A stretch of 45,373 nt of DNA from Cognataquiflexum nitidum (lineage in GTDB: Bacteria > Bacteroidota > Bacteroidia > Cytophagales > Cyclobacteriaceae), in NCBI RefSeq assembly GCF_022538055.1, contig NZ_JAKZAM010000038.1, forward strand, positions 1 to 45,373, given 5' to 3'. Below are positions 1 through 8,097 of this stretch, in pieces. Below the pieces are notes generated by a model. That model did not search any database. It worked only from the letters and a program-made list of their open reading frames with translations, and had not been told where the DNA came from. The position numbers and the translations under genes were made by a program. Within the stretch, counting starts at the first letter, position 1, and the number at the start of each line of letters is the position of its first letter.

Positions 1-63
1 GATTATCATTAAAAACTCCCAAAAATGAAGCAAAATGAATATTCTTATTAAATCAAAAATTAT

Positions 64-1179
64 TTAGGACAGCATTGAAAATTTATATAAATGAAAACTT
101 AAAAAATCATCTGACAGATTTGGATTTTTGGGATGGGCAACATTTATATACAATCCATTTTCATTAACAAAAAAATTATTTATCTGATACTTATAATCAG
201 GGAGTAGAATCTCACTTATAAATTTAAAGTTTTGATCAAATACTTCCACAGAAAGTTGTTTATCTAAAAACCCTCTTTCAATGTTTTTGACTGATGGTTT
301 ATTCCATTTAAATCTATAAACTAAATTCCTCCATTTATCAGGCATGACTGATAAAAAATGTGTATTTTCAATCGCATGGGTATCAAACTCGTCGGAAGTG
401 GAGTTAATATTTAATAGGTTAATTTGGCTTGGATTTTCTTCTGAATTCCCTGAAAATCCTTTTATTTTACCATTTTTTGGATTACATAAAAAAATGGCTG
501 ATTGGTTTTGAAAATTATAAAGAATTTCCCCCTTCCAATAGTCAACAAATCCCAAATATGAGATAAAACCTGTAGTTTCTTCACTTGACAAAAAAATAGG
601 GGCTTTTACAGGTAAAATAGTTAATTCCATAGTTTTCAGATTAAGTGATGCAATTTTTGGAGAACTTTCTTTATCATTAAATTGTGTTAAATAAAAAATT
701 GTACTATGATTTTCTTGATTAAAATTCAATTTAAAATAAAAATTAAAATTTGGTTCGCCTAATTCTTCCACATCAAATAACTCATAGAGAGAAAAAGATT
801 TAAATTTTTCCCCTTCTAAATTCATTAAGTGAAGGTAACCTCTTTCATAAATAAAAATTGAATCTCTATTATGGAAATAAAGTGATAATATTTCATTAAT
901 GCCATTTGGCCCCTCCCTTTCTAATTCTAATTCGCTAATAATCTGACCACTTTCTAAATTAAAAAAATTTAGAGAGTGGGTAAATCTATTGTAGGAAACG
1001 AATTTATTCCCATTATCTTCTTGGTAAGGATTGAATACTTGGTAGGAATTCAAATATCTTTTGGTAATTGGGATATTCAGACTCTCTACAGCATAATTTA
1101 TTTTAAATTTTTTCTCTTCTTTATTTCGCTCGCATGAAAATAATAATAACGAAAAATAGAATATTAAATAATATTTCAT
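64..1179 (-). CDS. DUF4221-like propeller lipoprotein
   Basis: Predicted lipoprotein of about 371 residues. I place the start at 1179 rather than 1206 because the protein then opens with a short basic end, a hydrophobic stretch and the lipobox-like LFSC (Cys16), as expected for a Bacteroidota lipoprotein. The remainder is rich in beta-strand-like segments with aromatic residues and matches the style of DUF4221 / six-bladed beta-propeller proteins of this phylum. No catalytic motif is evident. It lies 82 bp downstream of the small six-cysteine secreted peptide on the same strand, with a hairpin between them, so co-transcription is likely. Function unknown; a role in binding or sensing at the cell surface is inference. 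Family assignment is moderate, coding status is firm. Confidence 0.75.
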   Translation of the reverse strand: MKYYLIFYFSLLLFSCERNKEEKKFKINYAVESLNIPITKRYLNSYQVFNPYQEDNGNKFVSYNRFTHSLNFFNLESGQIISELELEREGPNGINEILSLYFHNRDSIFIYERGYLHLMNLEGEKFKSFSLYELFDVEELGEPNFNFYFKLNFNQENHSTIFYLTQFNDKESSPKIASLNLKTMELTILPVKAPIFLSSEETTGFISYLGFVDYWKGEILYNFQNQSAIFLCNPKNGKIKGFSGNSEENPSQINLLNINSTSDEFDTHAIENTHFLSVMPDKWRNLVYRFKWNKPSVKNIERGFLDKQLSVEVFDQNFKFISEILLPDYKYQINNFFVNENGLYINVAHPKNPNLSDDFLSFHLYKFSMLS

Positions 1180-1209
1180 TATTTCTAGAATAAATTTTTG
1201 AGACAATAC

Positions 1210-1244
1210 AATGAGTTGATTTAATTTGAATAAACCAACTCATT
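1210..1244 (-). terminator. intercistronic hairpin
   Basis: A 9-bp perfect stem (AATGAGTTG at 1210-1218 with CAACTCATT at 1236-1244) lies between the peptide gene and the propeller lipoprotein gene. In the direction of those genes there is no real T-run after it, so it looks more like an attenuator or 3' stabiliser than a full terminator. Confidence 0.4.
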
Positions 1245-1261
1245 TTAATTAACAAATTTGA

Positions 1262-1477
1262 TCATTGCACAGATCCCGCACACATTCTAAATGTATCACA
1301 AGATTGGCTAGAGATATCACCTAACCCGCAACCTGTCATACCCATAGTATCCGGACACCATACCCTCGTACATTTAAAAACTTGACCGGCAACTCGAAAT
1401 TCACATGCTGCATTTGTTTGCAAAGTAGTTCCTAAGCCGATGAAGAGGAACAAAGAGAATAAAATGGTTTTTTTCAT
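1262..1477 (-). CDS. small secreted six-cysteine peptide
   Basis: Precursor of 71 residues. Residues 1-23 form a classical signal peptide (KK, then a hydrophobic core rich in Phe and Leu, ending TNA), probably cut by signal peptidase I. The mature part of about 48 residues has six cysteines (25, 36, 41, 50, 60, 66), suggesting up to three disulfides after export. Asn at -3 of Cys25 argues against a lipobox. I do not recognise the family. It resembles in plan the small peptides (for example NVEALA-type) that in Bacteroidota often sit beside propeller lipoprotein genes, as here. Bacteriocin, signalling peptide or structural partner of the lipoprotein are all possible; none is shown. Confidence 0.7.
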   Translation of the reverse strand: MKKTILFSLFLFIGLGTTLQTNAACEFRVAGQVFKCTRVWCPDTMGMTGCGLGDISSQSCDTFRMCAGSVQ

Positions 1478-1550
1478 TTTTTAAATAGTTTAAAATTTAA
1501 ACGTAAAACAACTATATAAAAACTAAAATCAAAATATTATCTTATTTTTT

Positions 1551-2909
1551 TTATGATTTCTTCCACTTCGCCTGCGTCTTCATCTGGTTTCTGTTTCTTT
1601 TAGCTTTGGAGTTTTTGTTGCCGCGTTTCTTTTCGACTTTATTGGGATTGGCTTTGGGAATGGCTTTTTTCTCGTGAAAACCGCCTTTGAAATCGGGATT
1701 CATTTTCCTCTTCTGCCCATCGATTTCCCTTTCGTAAGCCTGTTTTTCTTCAAAAGGTGTTGGGACTGTATCAACCTCAACCGGAATCTGCACAGTCGGA
1801 ACTTCCATGCGGATGATTTCTTCTATTTTCTCAAAATGATACTCTTCCGCAGGATTGACAAAAGTGATGGCAATTCCTTCGTTTTCTGCCCTTCCTGTCC
1901 TGCCGATGCGGTGTACATAATCTTCATAGATCAGGGGCACGTCAAAATTGACCACATGGCTGACCATACTGATATCAAGCCCTCTTGCTGCCACGTCTGT
2001 CGCCACCAAGATCCGCACATCCCCTGCTTTGAAATCCTCCATGGAGTTGATCCGAGTATTTTGTCCTTTGTTGGCATGGATGACACGCATAGACCCGAGT
2101 TTCTTTTTGTCCAGATAGCTATATACTAACTCGGCATTTTTCTTTGACTTGGTAAACACCATGATCCTTTTGACATCATGGGCCTCCAGGATATGGATCA
2201 AAAGATTGGTTTTGGTTTTGATATTGGGGATCAAATATTTGACCTGATGGATGGTCTCTGCGGTAGTAGCCTGAGGAGATACCTCTACACGCTCAGGAAA
2301 TTCCAAAAACTCGTAAGAAAACTTCTCTACCTTTTGTCCAAAGGTGGCCGAAAAAAGGAGGTTTTGACGCTTGGTCGGAATGATCTCGAGTATGGACCTG
2401 ATCTGTGGCATGAAACCCATGTCCAGCATTTTATCAGCCTCATCCAAGACCATGGTTTTGATCTCTTTGGTGACGATTTCACCTTTTCTATATAAATCCA
2501 AAAACCTTCCCGGTGTGGAAATGATAATATCCACGCCCTTTTGGAGCTTTTCGATCTGGGTTTTTGGCCCAAGGCCACCGTAAAGAGAGACGAACCTCAG
2601 GTCTGTATTTTTGCCAAAAACGATTACCGCCTCTTCGATTTGCATGACCAATTCACGGGTTGGCGCCAATATCAATGCCCTTGGAAGATTCCCTTGGGCA
2701 TACTTGATTTTCATTAGGATGGGAAGGATATAGGCGGCTGTTTTGCCTGTTCCCGTTTGGGCGATACCCAATACATCATGTCCTGCAAGGGCCAATGGGA
2801 TTGCCTTTTCCTGAATCGGCGTGGGCTTGGTATATCCGGCTTCCTTGACAGCATCGAGGAGCTGTTTATTTAATTTAAAATTTTCGAAACTTTGAAGGCT
2901 ATCGGACAT
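1551..2909 (-). CDS. DEAD-box ATP-dependent RNA helicase, RhlE-like
   Basis: ATP-dependent unwinding of RNA duplexes, in ribosome assembly or RNA turnover. All superfamily 2 motifs are visible in order: the Q motif region (residues 8-38), Walker A AQTGTGKT (50-57), PTREL (83-87), TPGR (132-135), DEAD (156-159), SAT (187-189), then ARGLD and HRIGRTGR in the second RecA domain. A strongly basic tail from about residue 390 (runs of Lys, Arg and Asn) follows and probably binds RNA. The 452-residue length suits the RhlE group. It is transcribed divergently from pyrC with 131 bp between. Assignment to the DEAD-box family is certain; the RhlE subgroup is inferred from general layout. Confidence 0.95.
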   Translation of the reverse strand: MSDSLQSFENFKLNKQLLDAVKEAGYTKPTPIQEKAIPLALAGHDVLGIAQTGTGKTAAYILPILMKIKYAQGNLPRALILAPTRELVMQIEEAVIVFGKNTDLRFVSLYGGLGPKTQIEKLQKGVDIIISTPGRFLDLYRKGEIVTKEIKTMVLDEADKMLDMGFMPQIRSILEIIPTKRQNLLFSATFGQKVEKFSYEFLEFPERVEVSPQATTAETIHQVKYLIPNIKTKTNLLIHILEAHDVKRIMVFTKSKKNAELVYSYLDKKKLGSMRVIHANKGQNTRINSMEDFKAGDVRILVATDVAARGLDISMVSHVVNFDVPLIYEDYVHRIGRTGRAENEGIAITFVNPAEEYHFEKIEEIIRMEVPTVQIPVEVDTVPTPFEEKQAYEREIDGQKRKMNPDFKGGFHEKKAIPKANPNKVEKKRGNKNSKAKRNRNQMKTQAKWKKS

Positions 2910-3040
2910 GTTTTGTATTTTTGAAAGGTAAGAAACACCGAGTATGAAATTTTTTGGCTTTTATCTCCCAGATGTAGGAAAATCAGCGGTTAAGAATTGG
3001 TGTTTCTTGGATCAAATTTCCCATCTCATAAAGAATATTC

Positions 3041-4384
3041 ATGAAAAGTATTTTAATCACCGGTGCAAATATAGTGAATGAAGGCAAGATAACCCTCGCT
3101 GACATTTTGGTTAAGGAAGGAATGATCCATAGTATAGGCCCGGATCTGTCAGATTTTGAATCAGATATCCATATTGATGCATCCGGCAAATATGTTTTTC
3201 CCGGGCTGATCGATGATCAGGTGCACTTTAGAGAGCCGGGATTGACCCACAAAGCGGATATTTATACAGAAAGCAAATCCGCCGTAGCAGGTGGCGTCAC
3301 CTCCTACATGGAAATGCCCAATACCGTCCCCCAAAGCACTACTATCCCTCTTCTGGAGGAAAAATTTACCATCGCCTCCCAAAAATCCCTTGCCAATTAT
3401 TCCTTTTTTTTTGGTGCCACCAATGACAACATTGCAGAAATTCTCAAAGTCGACCCCGAAAATGTATGTGGCATCAAAGTGTTTCTGGGTTCCTCGACGG
3501 GAAATATGTTGGTAGACAATCCGGAAAGCCTGGAAAGAATATTTGCGGAGTGCAAATTGCTGATCGCCACCCACAGTGAAAACGATCTGATCATCAAAGC
3601 CAATCTGGAAAAGTACAAAACCGAATATGGTGAGGACATTCCGGTCAAATTTCATCCCAAAATCCGGACGGCTGAGGCCTGTTTTGATGCATCCAAGAAG
3701 GTGGTTGCATTGGCAAAGAAGTATGGCAGCAAACTCCATGTTCTTCATATCAGCACGGCCCAGGAAGTGGAGCTGTTTGACAATTCCATTCCTTTGGAAC
3801 AAAAGCGCATCACTGCAGAGGCTTGTATCCACCATCTTTGGTTTTCGGAGGAAGATTATGAGAAAAAGGGAAATTTGATCAAATGGAACCCTGCAGTAAA
3901 GTCGGCCCAAGATCGGGAGAGAATCCTTCAAGGTGTATTGGAGGACAGGATAGACATCATTGCTACCGACCATGCCCCACATACCTTGGAAGAAAAATCG
4001 AGGACTTACAGCTCTGCACCCTCGGGAGGGCCATTGGTTCAGCATAGCCTTGTCGCCATGCTCGACCTCTACCATAATGGTAAAATCAAGCTTGAACAGA
4101 TCGCCGAGAAAATGTGTCATAATGTTGCCATTCTTTTTGAAATTGACAAAAGAGGCTATATCCGTCCGGGATATCATGCGGATCTGGTGATCGCAGACTT
4201 GGACAGTCCCTGGAAAGTTGAAAAATCCAACATTCTTTCCAAATGCGGGTGGTCTCCATTTGAGGGTCATGTCTTCAAATCAAAAGTCACACACACAGTG
4301 GTTTCCGGACATTTGGCTTACGAAAACGGTATTTTTCATGAGGAAAAGAAAGGGGAGCGTCTAAAATTTTCAAGAAAATTTTGA
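3041..4384 (+). CDS. pyrC: dihydroorotase
   Basis: Cytosolic amidohydrolase that interconverts N-carbamoyl-L-aspartate and dihydroorotate in pyrimidine synthesis. The N-terminal metal site region reads DDQVHFREPG (58-67), followed by the KVFLGSSTGN segment that should carry the carboxylated lysine, then ATHSEN, LHVLHIST and ATDHAPHT with the later metal ligands and catalytic Asp. The 447-residue length fits the class I type. The first His of the usual HxH pair is Gln60, while His62 and all later ligands remain. It stands alone, with tRNA-His 78 bp downstream. Allantoinase is the main alternative; REPG and GSSTGN favour dihydroorotase. Confidence 0.92.
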   Translation: MKSILITGANIVNEGKITLADILVKEGMIHSIGPDLSDFESDIHIDASGKYVFPGLIDDQVHFREPGLTHKADIYTESKSAVAGGVTSYMEMPNTVPQSTTIPLLEEKFTIASQKSLANYSFFFGATNDNIAEILKVDPENVCGIKVFLGSSTGNMLVDNPESLERIFAECKLLIATHSENDLIIKANLEKYKTEYGEDIPVKFHPKIRTAEACFDASKKVVALAKKYGSKLHVLHISTAQEVELFDNSIPLEQKRITAEACIHHLWFSEEDYEKKGNLIKWNPAVKSAQDRERILQGVLEDRIDIIATDHAPHTLEEKSRTYSSAPSGGPLVQHSLVAMLDLYHNGKIKLEQIAEKMCHNVAILFEIDKRGYIRPGYHADLVIADLDSPWKVEKSNILSKCGWSPFEGHVFKSKVTHTVVSGHLAYENGIFHEEKKGERLKFSRKF

Positions 4385-4393
4385 GAAAGGTTA

Positions 4394-4424
4394 TTGCTTT
4401 AGGAATCGCGAAATATTACCTTTG
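4394..4424 (+). promoter_or_regulatory. promoter of tRNA-His
   Basis: TTG at 4394-4396 and TACCTTTG at 4417-4424 are separated by 20 bases, an exact match to the Bacteroidota sigma-A pattern TTG / TAnnTTTG. The predicted start of transcription is about 30 bases upstream of the tRNA. Confidence 0.8.
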
Positions 4425-4462
4425 CAGTCCAATCTGATAAATGATCAGAATAAATTAAAATG

Positions 4463-4536
4463 GTGGTTGTAGCTCAGCTGGTTAGAGCGCTGGTTTGTGG
4501 ATCCAGAGGTCGCCGGTTCGAACCCGGTCTTCCACC
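4463..4536 (+). tRNA. tRNA-His (GTG anticodon)
   Basis: A full cloverleaf can be drawn: acceptor 4463-4469 with 4529-4535, D stem GCTC/GAGC, anticodon GTG at 4497-4499, T arm with loop TTCGAAC. G at 4462 can serve as the extra G-1 opposite C73 (4536), the identity pair of tRNA-His. CCA is not encoded. Three U-U mismatches occur: 5-68 and 6-67 in the acceptor stem and 31-39 at the bottom of the anticodon stem. Own promoter upstream and terminator downstream. Confidence 0.95.
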
Positions 4537-4539
4537 CTC

Positions 4540-4574
4540 AAACCCCTGTCTTGGACGGGGGTTTTATTTTTTAT
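4540..4574 (+). terminator. terminator after tRNA-His
   Basis: Stem 4540-4550 pairs with 4554-4564 (11 bp with one mismatch, loop TTG), followed by a T-rich run to 4574. Confidence 0.85.
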
Positions 4575-4638
4575 TGTTTTCAATGAACCCAAATGGCACA
4601 AATTTTGTATTAGTGGTTAAAATTAAATTTGGAAGGCA

Positions 4639-4779
4639 ATGTTTACTTTATTCAAATCTTCACCGAGATTTCCGAAGGTCAATCCTGTAAATCTCAAATT
4701 TGTTCATCTTTACGTCATCAAGTTTGAGGAATCCCTCCGAAACTTTGAGGAACTGCAAAAAGAAGGGGCACTCTCTTAA
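4639..4779 (+). CDS. possible small protein, 46 residues
   Basis: An ATG-started frame of 46 codons lies between tRNA-His and the debranching enzyme gene. The product begins MFTLFKSSPRFPKVNPVNLK and ends in a charged, possibly helical stretch. A purine-rich GGAAGG precedes the ATG by two bases, which means little in this phylum. I recognise no family. It could be a real small protein, the remnant of a longer gene, or chance. Confidence 0.3.
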   Translation: MFTLFKSSPRFPKVNPVNLKFVHLYVIKFEESLRNFEELQKEGALS

Positions 4780-4815
4780 TTCAAGAATAATTCAAGGTTA
4801 TGGAAACATAACCTT

Positions 4816-4823
4816 TATTTTTG
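4816..4823 (+). promoter_or_regulatory. possible -7 box of the glucan operon
   Basis: TATTTTTG matches TAnnTTTG and lies 66 bases upstream of the debranching enzyme ATG. There is no TTG at the right distance upstream (TTC is found), so this is a weak call. Confidence 0.35.
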
Positions 4824-4888
4824 TCCCAATTAATTTTTCTTTCGCATGCAAAAAAGTATTTTTATAAAAATCTCAAACTTTTGACCAG

Positions 4889-6805
4889 ATGAGTTATATC
4901 CACTTTGACAAAACCCAATTAATTAACCTTAACTACTCACTTGACAGGGAAATAATTCGAACCAATAGAGGCGGATGTTATACCAGCACGACAATTATAG
5001 GGTGTAATACCAGGAAATATCATGGGTTATTGGTGGTTCCCCAACCGCAGATTGATGAGCAACTACACGTGATGTTGTCGACTGTTCACGAGACAGTCAT
5101 TCAGAGGGGAGCAAGCTTTAATCTTGGTATTAGTAAGTATCCGGGAAATTATTCTCCAAGAGGTCATAAATATTTGGAGGACTTTGACACCGAACCTATT
5201 CCAAAACTCACCTATCGTGTGGGAGGTGTTTTACTTCAAAAAGAACTCATACTCGACACCAATAGGGATCGTGTGATGATCAAATACACCCTTTTGGAAG
5301 CCAATTCTCCTACAAAAATCAGAATCAGTCCTTTTTTGGCATTCCGTGGCTATCATAATCTTTCAAAGGAAAATGACAGGTTAAATAAAGAATTTGAAAA
5401 AGTGCCAAATGGGGTAAAATTTCAACTTTATCCTGAATACTCACCGCTTTACCTGCAGCTTTCCAAAAGAAATGAATATATCTCCAAACCGGAATGGTAT
5501 TTCAATATTGAGTATATCATGGAAAGGGAAAGAGGATATGAATACCAGGAAGATTTGTTTGTTCCGGGGTGTTTTGAATTTGACATTGCCAAAGGTGAGT
5601 CCGTAATTTTTTCAGCAGGACTTACGGATGCTGACCCTAGTACACGCCAAAGGGCATTTGAAAAAGAGCTTGCAAGAAGGATTCCAAGAAACAATTTTGT
5701 CAATTGCCTCAAAAACTCAGCAGGGCAGTTTATTCAGAAAAGAGATGGCAAAACACACGTCATAGCAGGTTATCCATGGTTTGGATGGTGGGGAAGGGAT
5801 ACTTTCGTTTCGGCACCGGGCTTGGTTTTGACCCAGGGAGACAAAGAGACTTTTCTCGATATCATGGATACTATGGTTGCAGATCTTCATGGCCCTTTGT
5901 TTCCGAATGTGGGTAGCGGTGTGATGAGAAATCTTGCTTCGATGGATGCTCCACTTTGGTTCTTTTGGTCATTGCAACAGTTCATCAGGTTTACCGCTGA
6001 CACTCAAACTGTCAAGAAAAAGTATCTTGAAAAGATGAAAGGCATTATTGACGGGTTTAGAAAAGGCACTGACTACAACATCCACATGCTTGATAACGGA
6101 CTTGTGTATGGTGGACAGGAGGGTGTTGCCCTTACTTGGATGGATGCTGTAAATTCAGATGGGCCTGTCACCCCAAGAATCGGATGTCCGGTTGAGGTCA
6201 ACGCTTTGTGGTATAATGCGCTATGTTTCTACCATGAATTGACCAATGACAATGAAATAAAAGATTTGGCCGAACAGGTTCAAAAATCCTTTACAGAGGT
6301 GTTTTGGGATGAGAAAAAAGGCTATTTAGCTGATTATGTCAGCGGGGAATATAAAGATTGGGCCATCAGACCAAATATGGTGATCGCTACTTCCATGCCA
6401 TATTCTCCCTTAGAAGAAAGTCAGATGAAGAGTATTCTGGAGGTTGTCAAGTCAAAACTTCTTACTCCAAGAGGCTTGAGATCACTTGCACCTGATGACC
6501 CGGGATATAAAGGCTATTACCATGGGAATCAATATACCAGGGATATTGCATACCACAATGGAACGGTTTGGGCGTGGCTGTTGGGTCACTTTGTAGAGGG
6601 ATACCTCAGGTTACATGGCAAAGCAGGTAAACATTTTGTAGAAAAAATAGTGCAGGCATTTGATGATGTCATGCCGCAATACGGTATAGGAACCGTCGCT
6701 GAGATTTACGATGGAGATCCTCCTCACAGACCAAAAGGTGCCATTTCTTCGGCATGGTCCATCGGTGAGTTATTGAGAATGATGTATATTTTAGAAAAAG
6801 TTTAA
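4889..6805 (+). CDS. glycogen debranching enzyme (amylo-alpha-1,6-glucosidase type, GH133)
   Basis: Predicted to remove alpha-1,6 branch stubs from glycogen-like glucans. The N-terminal part (about 1-250) has the beta-sandwich style of GDE_N domains (TRKYHGLLVVPQP near 41-53). The C-terminal (alpha/alpha)6 barrel carries GYPWFGWWGRDTF (294-306), SMDAPLWF and LTWMDAVNSDGPVTPR, all hallmark segments of bacterial debranching enzymes. No signal peptide, so cytoplasmic. The 638-residue length is normal for the family. It is the first gene of a tight operon with a GT4 glycosyltransferase (9-bp gap) and a GH57 enzyme, which supports storage-glucan metabolism. Confidence 0.92.
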   Translation: MSYIHFDKTQLINLNYSLDREIIRTNRGGCYTSTTIIGCNTRKYHGLLVVPQPQIDEQLHVMLSTVHETVIQRGASFNLGISKYPGNYSPRGHKYLEDFDTEPIPKLTYRVGGVLLQKELILDTNRDRVMIKYTLLEANSPTKIRISPFLAFRGYHNLSKENDRLNKEFEKVPNGVKFQLYPEYSPLYLQLSKRNEYISKPEWYFNIEYIMERERGYEYQEDLFVPGCFEFDIAKGESVIFSAGLTDADPSTRQRAFEKELARRIPRNNFVNCLKNSAGQFIQKRDGKTHVIAGYPWFGWWGRDTFVSAPGLVLTQGDKETFLDIMDTMVADLHGPLFPNVGSGVMRNLASMDAPLWFFWSLQQFIRFTADTQTVKKKYLEKMKGIIDGFRKGTDYNIHMLDNGLVYGGQEGVALTWMDAVNSDGPVTPRIGCPVEVNALWYNALCFYHELTNDNEIKDLAEQVQKSFTEVFWDEKKGYLADYVSGEYKDWAIRPNMVIATSMPYSPLEESQMKSILEVVKSKLLTPRGLRSLAPDDPGYKGYYHGNQYTRDIAYHNGTVWAWLLGHFVEGYLRLHGKAGKHFVEKIVQAFDDVMPQYGIGTVAEIYDGDPPHRPKGAISSAWSIGELLRMMYILEKV

Positions 6806-6814
6806 ATCGGTTTT

Positions 6815-8095
6815 ATGAAGGTATTAATGTTCGGTTGGGAATTTCCTCCACATATTTCCGGGGGCTTGGGCACAGCTTGTTATGGCTTGGTCAAAGGCTT
6901 AAACCATCATAACCAAGAGGTAATTTTTGTGGTGCCAAAATTATGGGGTGACGAAGAACCACTGGCGGATTTTGTCAATGCCAGCGACGTAGTCATTGAT
7001 TACCGTGAAAGAAAATTCAAGAAAATCTGGAAAAACCTTACTTACCTTGAGGTAAGCAGTTTTCTTGTTCCCTATTTGGGACCTGAGGAATTTAAAAAGT
7101 ATACCGACTTTACCATCCACGACCGAACAGATGTCGATGAAAGTGTTTTTTCAAATAAGTTTGAATTCAGTGGAAAATATGGAAAGGACCTGATGAAGGA
7201 AGTTTCAAGATATGCCCTTGTTGCAGCCCAAATCGCCAAATCCAAAGAACATGATGTCATCCACGCGCATGATTGGCTGGCATATCCGGCCGGAATTGCG
7301 GCCAAAGAAATCAGTGGAAAACCACTGATCGCACATATTCACGCTACAGAATTTGACAGATCAGGTGAATCGGTAAACAAACCTGTCTATGATATCGAAA
7401 GAGCGGGAATGCACGCAGCTGACCATGTTGTGGCAGTCAGCCACCTGACCCGAAAGATTGTAATCGATAAATACGGGGTACATCCTGACAAAGTCAGCGT
7501 ACTCCACAATGCTGTATTGGATGCTAGCATAATTCATTCTGATACCCGGAAGCATGTCCCCGAAAAAATCGTCACCTTTTTGGGAAGGATTACATTCCAA
7601 AAAGGCCCTGAGTACTTTGTAGAAGCTGCCAAAAAAGTAATTGACAGAGACCCCAATGTGAGGTTTGTCATGGCAGGAAACGGAGATCTTCTCAACAGGA
7701 TGGTGGAACGCGTTGCAGAATTGGGCATGGGTACCAAATTCCATTTTACAGGATTCCTAAAAGGAAAGGATGTAGATGATATGTATGCCATCAGTGATGT
7801 CTACGTCATGCCTTCAGTCTCCGAGCCTTTTGGAATTGCCCCGCTTGAAGCTGTGAGACATAATACTCCTGTCATCATCTCCAAACAATCAGGCGTAGCA
7901 GAGGTGCTGGTAAATGCCATCAAAGTGGATTTTTGGGATGTAGATGCCATGGCTGATGCCATTTTTGGTTTACTGCATTATGAAAGTATCTCGAAGATGT
8001 TCAAGGAACTTGGCAGTGAGGAATTGAAAAAGCTGAAGTGGGAGCATGTTGCAGCCAAACTAGTTAAAGTATACGAAAAGACCATAAAACAATAG
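6815..8095 (+). CDS. GT4-family glycosyltransferase, glycogen-synthase-like
   Basis: GT-B fold transferase of 426 residues. The N-terminal domain shows the nucleotide-sugar fold start GWEFPPHISGGLGT (7-20) and HAHDW (150-154); the C-terminal domain has GRITFQKGPEYF (257-268), with the Arg and Lys expected to contact the donor phosphates, and the E-x7-E motif EPFGIAPLE (337-345). The N-terminal glycine-rich loop is like that of bacterial glycogen synthases. Placed between a debranching enzyme and a GH57 enzyme it probably elongates an alpha-glucan, but donor and acceptor cannot be read from sequence. It is cytoplasmic and starts 9 bp after the previous stop. Other GT4 roles, such as in cell-envelope glycans, remain possible. 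Confidence 0.85.
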   Translation: MKVLMFGWEFPPHISGGLGTACYGLVKGLNHHNQEVIFVVPKLWGDEEPLADFVNASDVVIDYRERKFKKIWKNLTYLEVSSFLVPYLGPEEFKKYTDFTIHDRTDVDESVFSNKFEFSGKYGKDLMKEVSRYALVAAQIAKSKEHDVIHAHDWLAYPAGIAAKEISGKPLIAHIHATEFDRSGESVNKPVYDIERAGMHAADHVVAVSHLTRKIVIDKYGVHPDKVSVLHNAVLDASIIHSDTRKHVPEKIVTFLGRITFQKGPEYFVEAAKKVIDRDPNVRFVMAGNGDLLNRMVERVAELGMGTKFHFTGFLKGKDVDDMYAISDVYVMPSVSEPFGIAPLEAVRHNTPVIISKQSGVAEVLVNAIKVDFWDVDAMADAIFGLLHYESISKMFKELGSEELKKLKWEHVAAKLVKVYEKTIKQ

Positions 8096-8097
8096 CC

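Noticed and set aside
1674..2583. several plus-strand frames opposite the helicase gene
   Set aside because: Antisense shadows; the helicase frame has every family motif.
3161..4270. 369-codon frame opposite pyrC
   Set aside because: Antisense shadow of a well-supported gene; composition Phe/Ile/Asp-rich with no domain.
4460..4690. 76-codon frame on the plus strand
   Set aside because: It runs through the tRNA-His gene and its terminator.
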